A stretch of DNA of 64,000 bases from an uncultured Algibacter sp. (GTDB lineage: Bacteria > Bacteroidota > Bacteroidia > Flavobacteriales > Flavobacteriaceae): NCBI RefSeq assembly GCF_947487575.1, contig NZ_CANKXG010000011.1, positions 62,001 to 126,000 on the forward strand, in the 5' to 3' direction. Position numbers and translations under genes: made by a program. Shown piece after piece: positions 61,442-64,000 of the stretch. The notes under the pieces are model-generated. The model ran no database searches and was not told where the DNA came from. It saw only the letters and a list, made by a program, of their open reading frames with translations. How positions within the stretch are numbered: the stretch's first letter is position 1; each line of letters opens with the position of its first letter.

Positions 61442-62491
61442 ATGAAATTATCACACTTTGGCTTCGAATTACCAGAAGAACGTCTAGCAGAATATCCTGC
61501 AGAGAATAGAGACGAATCACGTTTAATGGTGCTTAATAGAAAAGAACAAACTATTGAACATAAGATGTTTAAGGATGTTATTGACTATTTTGATGAAGAT
61601 GATGTTCTAGTCTTAAATAACACCAAAGTATTTCCTGCAAGACTTTTTGGTAATAAAGAAAAAACAGGTGCTAGGATTGAAGTATTCCTATTAAGAGAGT
61701 TAAACGAAGAGCAACGCCTTTGGGATGTTTTGGTAGATCCAGCTCGTAAAATCAGAATTGGTAATAAGCTTTATTTTGGTGAAGATGAATCTTTAGTAGC
61801 AGAAGTAATTGATAACACTACATCAAGAGGGCGTACATTACGTTTTTTATATGACGGCTCATACAGAGAATTTCGTTTAAAATTAAATGAGCTAGGGCAA
61901 ACACCACTCCCTAAATATATTAAAAGAGACGTTGAGCCAGAAGATGAAGCACGTTACCAAACTATTTTTGCTAAAAATGAAGGTGCAGTAGCAGCTCCAA
62001 CAGCAGGCCTTCACTTTTCAAGACATTTATTAAAACGTTTTGAAATTAAAGGAATTAATTTTGCCGAAGTAACATTACACGTTGGTTTAGGTACTTTTAA
62101 CCCTGTAGAAGTTGAAGATTTATCTAAGCATAAAATGGATAGTGAAGAGCTTAAAATTGAAGCCGAAGCTGTTAAAATTGTAAACACTGGCCTTAAAGAA
62201 AAGCGCCGTATTTGTGCAGTAGGGACTACGGCAGTACGCGCCATAGAAAGTGCCGTATCAACAAACGGAGAGTTAAATGAATACGATGGCTGGACCAATA
62301 AATTTATTTTTCCACCATATGATTTTACAATTCCAAACGCAATGATAACCAATTTTCATACGCCAAAGTCAACGCTACTAATGATGGTTTCAGCATTCGC
62401 AGGTCACGATTTTATTAAGCGTGCTTATGATGAGGCAATCAAAGAAGGCTATAACTTCTATAGCTATGGCGATGCCATGTTAATTATCTAG
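61442..62491 (+). CDS. queA: tRNA preQ1(34) S-adenosylmethionine ribosyltransferase-isomerase
   Basis: It transfers and isomerises the ribosyl group of SAM onto preQ1 at tRNA position 34, the penultimate queuosine step. Family motifs: [20 protein letters not shown] at the start, [34 protein letters not shown] (about residues 181-197), [20 protein letters not shown] and [17 protein letters not shown]. Length 349 is normal. A strong promoter precedes and a terminator follows, so it is probably a single-gene transcript. Confidence 0.97.
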   Translation: MKLSHFGFELPEERLAEYPAENRDESRLMVLNRKEQTIEHKMFKDVIDYFDEDDVLVLNNTKVFPARLFGNKEKTGARIEVFLLRELNEEQRLWDVLVDPARKIRIGNKLYFGEDESLVAEVIDNTTSRGRTLRFLYDGSYREFRLKLNELGQTPLPKYIKRDVEPEDEARYQTIFAKNEGAVAAPTAGLHFSRHLLKRFEIKGINFAEVTLHVGLGTFNPVEVEDLSKHKMDSEELKIEAEAVKIVNTGLKEKRRICAVGTTAVRAIESAVSTNGELNEYDGWTNKFIFPPYDFTIPNAMITNFHTPKSTLLMMVSAFAGHDFIKRAYDEAIKEGYNFYSYGDAMLII

Positions 62492-62515
62492 TCATAATAT
62501 ATTTTAAATAACAAG

Positions 62516-62545
62516 AGCCTCTTTTTTAAGAGGCTTTTTGTTTTA
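62516..62545 (+). terminator. Rho-independent terminator of queA
   Basis: AGCCTCTT TTTT AAGAGGCT followed by TTTTGTTTT, 25 bp after the stop. Confidence 0.88.
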
Positions 62546-62552
62546 ATTATTT

Positions 62553-62652
62553 GGGCATTACCTAAAGGTCGGGCTTTCAGCAGTCGCTTTTTTGTGTTGC
62601 ATAGGTGCAACAACACAAAAAGAGCTTCAACAAATGCTTCAATCCCTAATGC
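62553..62652 (-). repeat. Dispersed structured element, family A, copy 8 (GCATTA/TAATGC ends)
   Basis: Minus strand: GCATTAGGGATTG at the start and AAAGCCCGACC ... GGTAATGCCC at the end. The interior is replaced by a different hairpin (GTGTTGTTGCACCTATGCAACAC region). Both ends carry the same coordinated G-to-A/C-to-T change. The rest of the gap to 62880 holds a 12-bp stem-loop (62749-62782), an isolated TATTTTTG and no gene. Confidence 0.85.
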
Positions 62653-62880
62653 AATGCACAACTTCAATTATAATTCGTAAATCAAATATCGTAATTCGTA
62701 AACGCTTTCCTTATTTTTGCATCATACCAGTTATTGTTTGAATGTATCATATAAAGAAAATGATGATTTTTTTTCTTTATATAAATCATAAAAATTAAGC
62801 ATAGCTGAAGTTACGGTTTCTTTTTCAGATGAAATAGAAAGGGAAAAAGGGCATTTTATTATGGTATATTTAAATAATAA

Positions 62881-63930
62881 ATGGTATTAATGGAAATCAA
62901 TAAAAAAGACATACGTGCATTAACCAAAGAACAACTTAGGGAATTCTTTGTAAAAAATGGCGATAAAGCCTTTCGTGGTAACCAAGTATACGAATGGTTG
63001 TGGCAAAAATCAGCTCACACTTTTGGAGATATGTCCAATATCTCAAAAGAAACACGCCAAATGTTGGAAGACAACTTTGTAATCAACCACATTAAGGTCG
63101 ACCAGATGCAACGCAGTAACGACGGTACTATAAAAAATGCTGTGCGTCTACATGACGATTTAATTGTAGAATCAGTTTTAATACCAACAAAAACCAGAAC
63201 AACCGCTTGCGTATCAAGTCAGGTAGGCTGTAGTTTAGACTGTAAATTCTGTGCAACTGCACGTTTAAAACGCATGCGAAACCTTAATCCAGACGAAATT
63301 TATGACCAAGTTGTCGCAATCGATAATGAAAGCAGATTGTATCATAGCAGACCATTAAGTAATATTGTATTTATGGGCATGGGAGAACCGCTCATGAATT
63401 ATAATAATGTTATAAAAGCTATTGATAAAATTACATCACCAGAAGGTTTAGGAATGTCTCCTAAACGAATTGTGGTGTCAACATCAGGCGTGCCAAAAAT
63501 GATTAAAAAAATGGCAGATGATGATGTTAAATTTAAACTAGCAGTATCATTACATTCGGCTATAGATGAGGTTCGAACCTCTATTATGCCTTTTAATGCC
63601 ACTTTTCCACTTAACGATTTAAGAGAAGCTTTACAATATTGGTATGCTAAAACAAAAAACAGAATTACATACGAGTATGTGGTTTGGGATGGGATAAATG
63701 ATAAAAGAAAAGATGTTGATGCCTTAGTGGAATTTTGCAAATTTGCACCCAGTAAGGTCAATATAATTGAATATAATCCAATTGATGATGGCAAGTTTCA
63801 ACAAGCACAATCAAAAGCTATAGATATGTATGTTGCAGTTTTAGAAAGTAACCATATTACAGTAACGGTAAGACGAAGCAGAGGAAAAGATATTGATGCA
63901 GCTTGCGGACAATTAGCCAATAAAACATAA
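62881..63930 (+). CDS. rlmN: 23S rRNA (adenine-2503-C2) / tRNA methyltransferase, radical SAM
   Basis: A radical SAM enzyme that methylates C2 of A2503 in 23S rRNA and of A37 in some tRNAs. The cluster motif is VGCSLDCKFCATARLKRMRN (C-x3-C-x2-C, about residues 117-136). FMGMGEPLMNYNNVIKAI and VSLHSAIDEVRTSIMP are conserved, and the C-terminal methyl-carrying Cys lies in RGKDIDAACGQLANK. The ATG at 62890 (MEINKK) is an alternative start. Length 349 fits RlmN rather than Cfr. Confidence 0.96.
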   Translation: MVLMEINKKDIRALTKEQLREFFVKNGDKAFRGNQVYEWLWQKSAHTFGDMSNISKETRQMLEDNFVINHIKVDQMQRSNDGTIKNAVRLHDDLIVESVLIPTKTRTTACVSSQVGCSLDCKFCATARLKRMRNLNPDEIYDQVVAIDNESRLYHSRPLSNIVFMGMGEPLMNYNNVIKAIDKITSPEGLGMSPKRIVVSTSGVPKMIKKMADDDVKFKLAVSLHSAIDEVRTSIMPFNATFPLNDLREALQYWYAKTKNRITYEYVVWDGINDKRKDVDALVEFCKFAPSKVNIIEYNPIDDGKFQQAQSKAIDMYVAVLESNHITVTVRRSRGKDIDAACGQLANKT

Positions 63931-63948
63931 ATTATTCCATTTAAAACT

Positions 63949-63956
63949 TATATTTG
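63949..63956 (+). promoter_or_regulatory. -7 box of the gene starting near the window end
   Basis: TATATTTG, an exact TAnnTTTG, 20 bp before the TTG start at 63977. Confidence 0.5.
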
Positions 63957-63976
63957 AACCTTATTAAACCAACCCA

Positions 63977-64000
63977 TTGAAAGTAGTAGAACAAATAAAG
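63977..64000 (+). CDS. Start of a further gene (partial), possibly a polyprenyl synthetase
   Basis: Reading from a TTG gives MKVVEQIK up to the window edge. That beginning resembles flavobacterial polyprenyl (octaprenyl) diphosphate synthases, which often follow rlmN, and a -7 box precedes it. Eight codons are too few to be sure. Confidence 0.4.

Noticed and set aside
9399-62652. Family A repeats as a CRISPR array or insertion sequence
   Set aside because: Copies are single and scattered with no spacers between them; none carries a transposase gene or flanking target duplication that I can see.
62743-62799. Eighteen-codon open frame beginning MYHIKKMMIF before rlmN
   Set aside because: It spans a 12-bp stem-loop, but there is no amino acid bias linked to a pathway and no terminator before rlmN, so no leader-peptide role can be supported.
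1-64000. tRNA, rRNA or tmRNA genes
   Set aside because: None was recognised by eye on either strand; a tRNAscan-SE run would settle it.

Overview
The window is about 64 kb of AT-rich bacterial chromosome from a member of the Flavobacteriaceae (Bacteroidetes), probably marine. The evidence is the succinyl/acetylornithine-type argF', a metH split in two, a GldA-like ABC ATPase, a type IX secretion sorting domain, paired DUF3857/transglutaminase genes, DUF2807 and lipoprotein genes with 'SC' lipoboxes, and promoters of the TTG / TAnnTTTG type. No rRNA, tRNA, CRISPR array, transposase, integrase or phage gene was seen.

Layout. 1-6465: proline and arginine synthesis (proA cut by the window edge, proB, a GNAT gene, argF', argB, argE-like, argH). 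6513-9319: three-subunit proton-translocating transhydrogenase. 9591-11931 (minus strand): leuA-leuB. 12080-13624: an unknown helical protein. 13709-16124: two tandem modules with nearly identical outer ends, each carrying one different minus-strand unknown gene. 16158-23489: SAM riboswitch, metY, a MetX-aspartokinase-homoserine dehydrogenase fusion, a lipoprotein and a second Met-family sulfhydrylase. 24722-34869: sulfate assimilation and cysteine synthesis (Rrf2 regulator, DUF2061, cysH, cysD, cysN, sulfite reductase with a C-terminal HEPN-like domain, two siroheme genes, ferredoxin reductase, cysE, cysM). 35012-41027: a second SAM riboswitch, the two halves of metH separated by two small genes, and metF. 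41062-43448: envelope and cytochrome proteins. 43456-46737 (minus): pta-ackA. 47010-47909 (minus): gldA-like ATPase. 48056-52285: Phe/Tyr synthesis, opened by a Phe-rich leader peptide and a textbook attenuator. 52387-60016: small secreted proteins, rsgA, dtd, a membrane protein, two DUF3857 proteins (the second frameshifted) and mazG. 60139 to the end: aroA, queA, rlmN and the first codons of a further gene.

How it fits together. The sulfur part is coherent: sulfate is activated and reduced to sulfide, serine is acetylated and turned into cysteine, aspartate goes to O-acetylhomoserine, sulfide goes to homocysteine, and B12-dependent MetH with MetF makes methionine. Both methionine blocks sit behind SAM riboswitches, and the sulfate operon has a perfect flavobacterial promoter overlapping a dyad next to an Rrf2 regulator with four clustered cysteines.

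Most noteworthy: (1) the two-module cassette region at 13.7-16.1 kb; (2) eight copies of an intergenic element whose paired ends vary by compensatory changes; (3) the pheA attenuator; (4) the in-frame A AAA AAG heptamer at the frameshift of the second DUF3857 gene; (5) the MetX-AK-HSDH and sulfite reductase-HEPN fusions.
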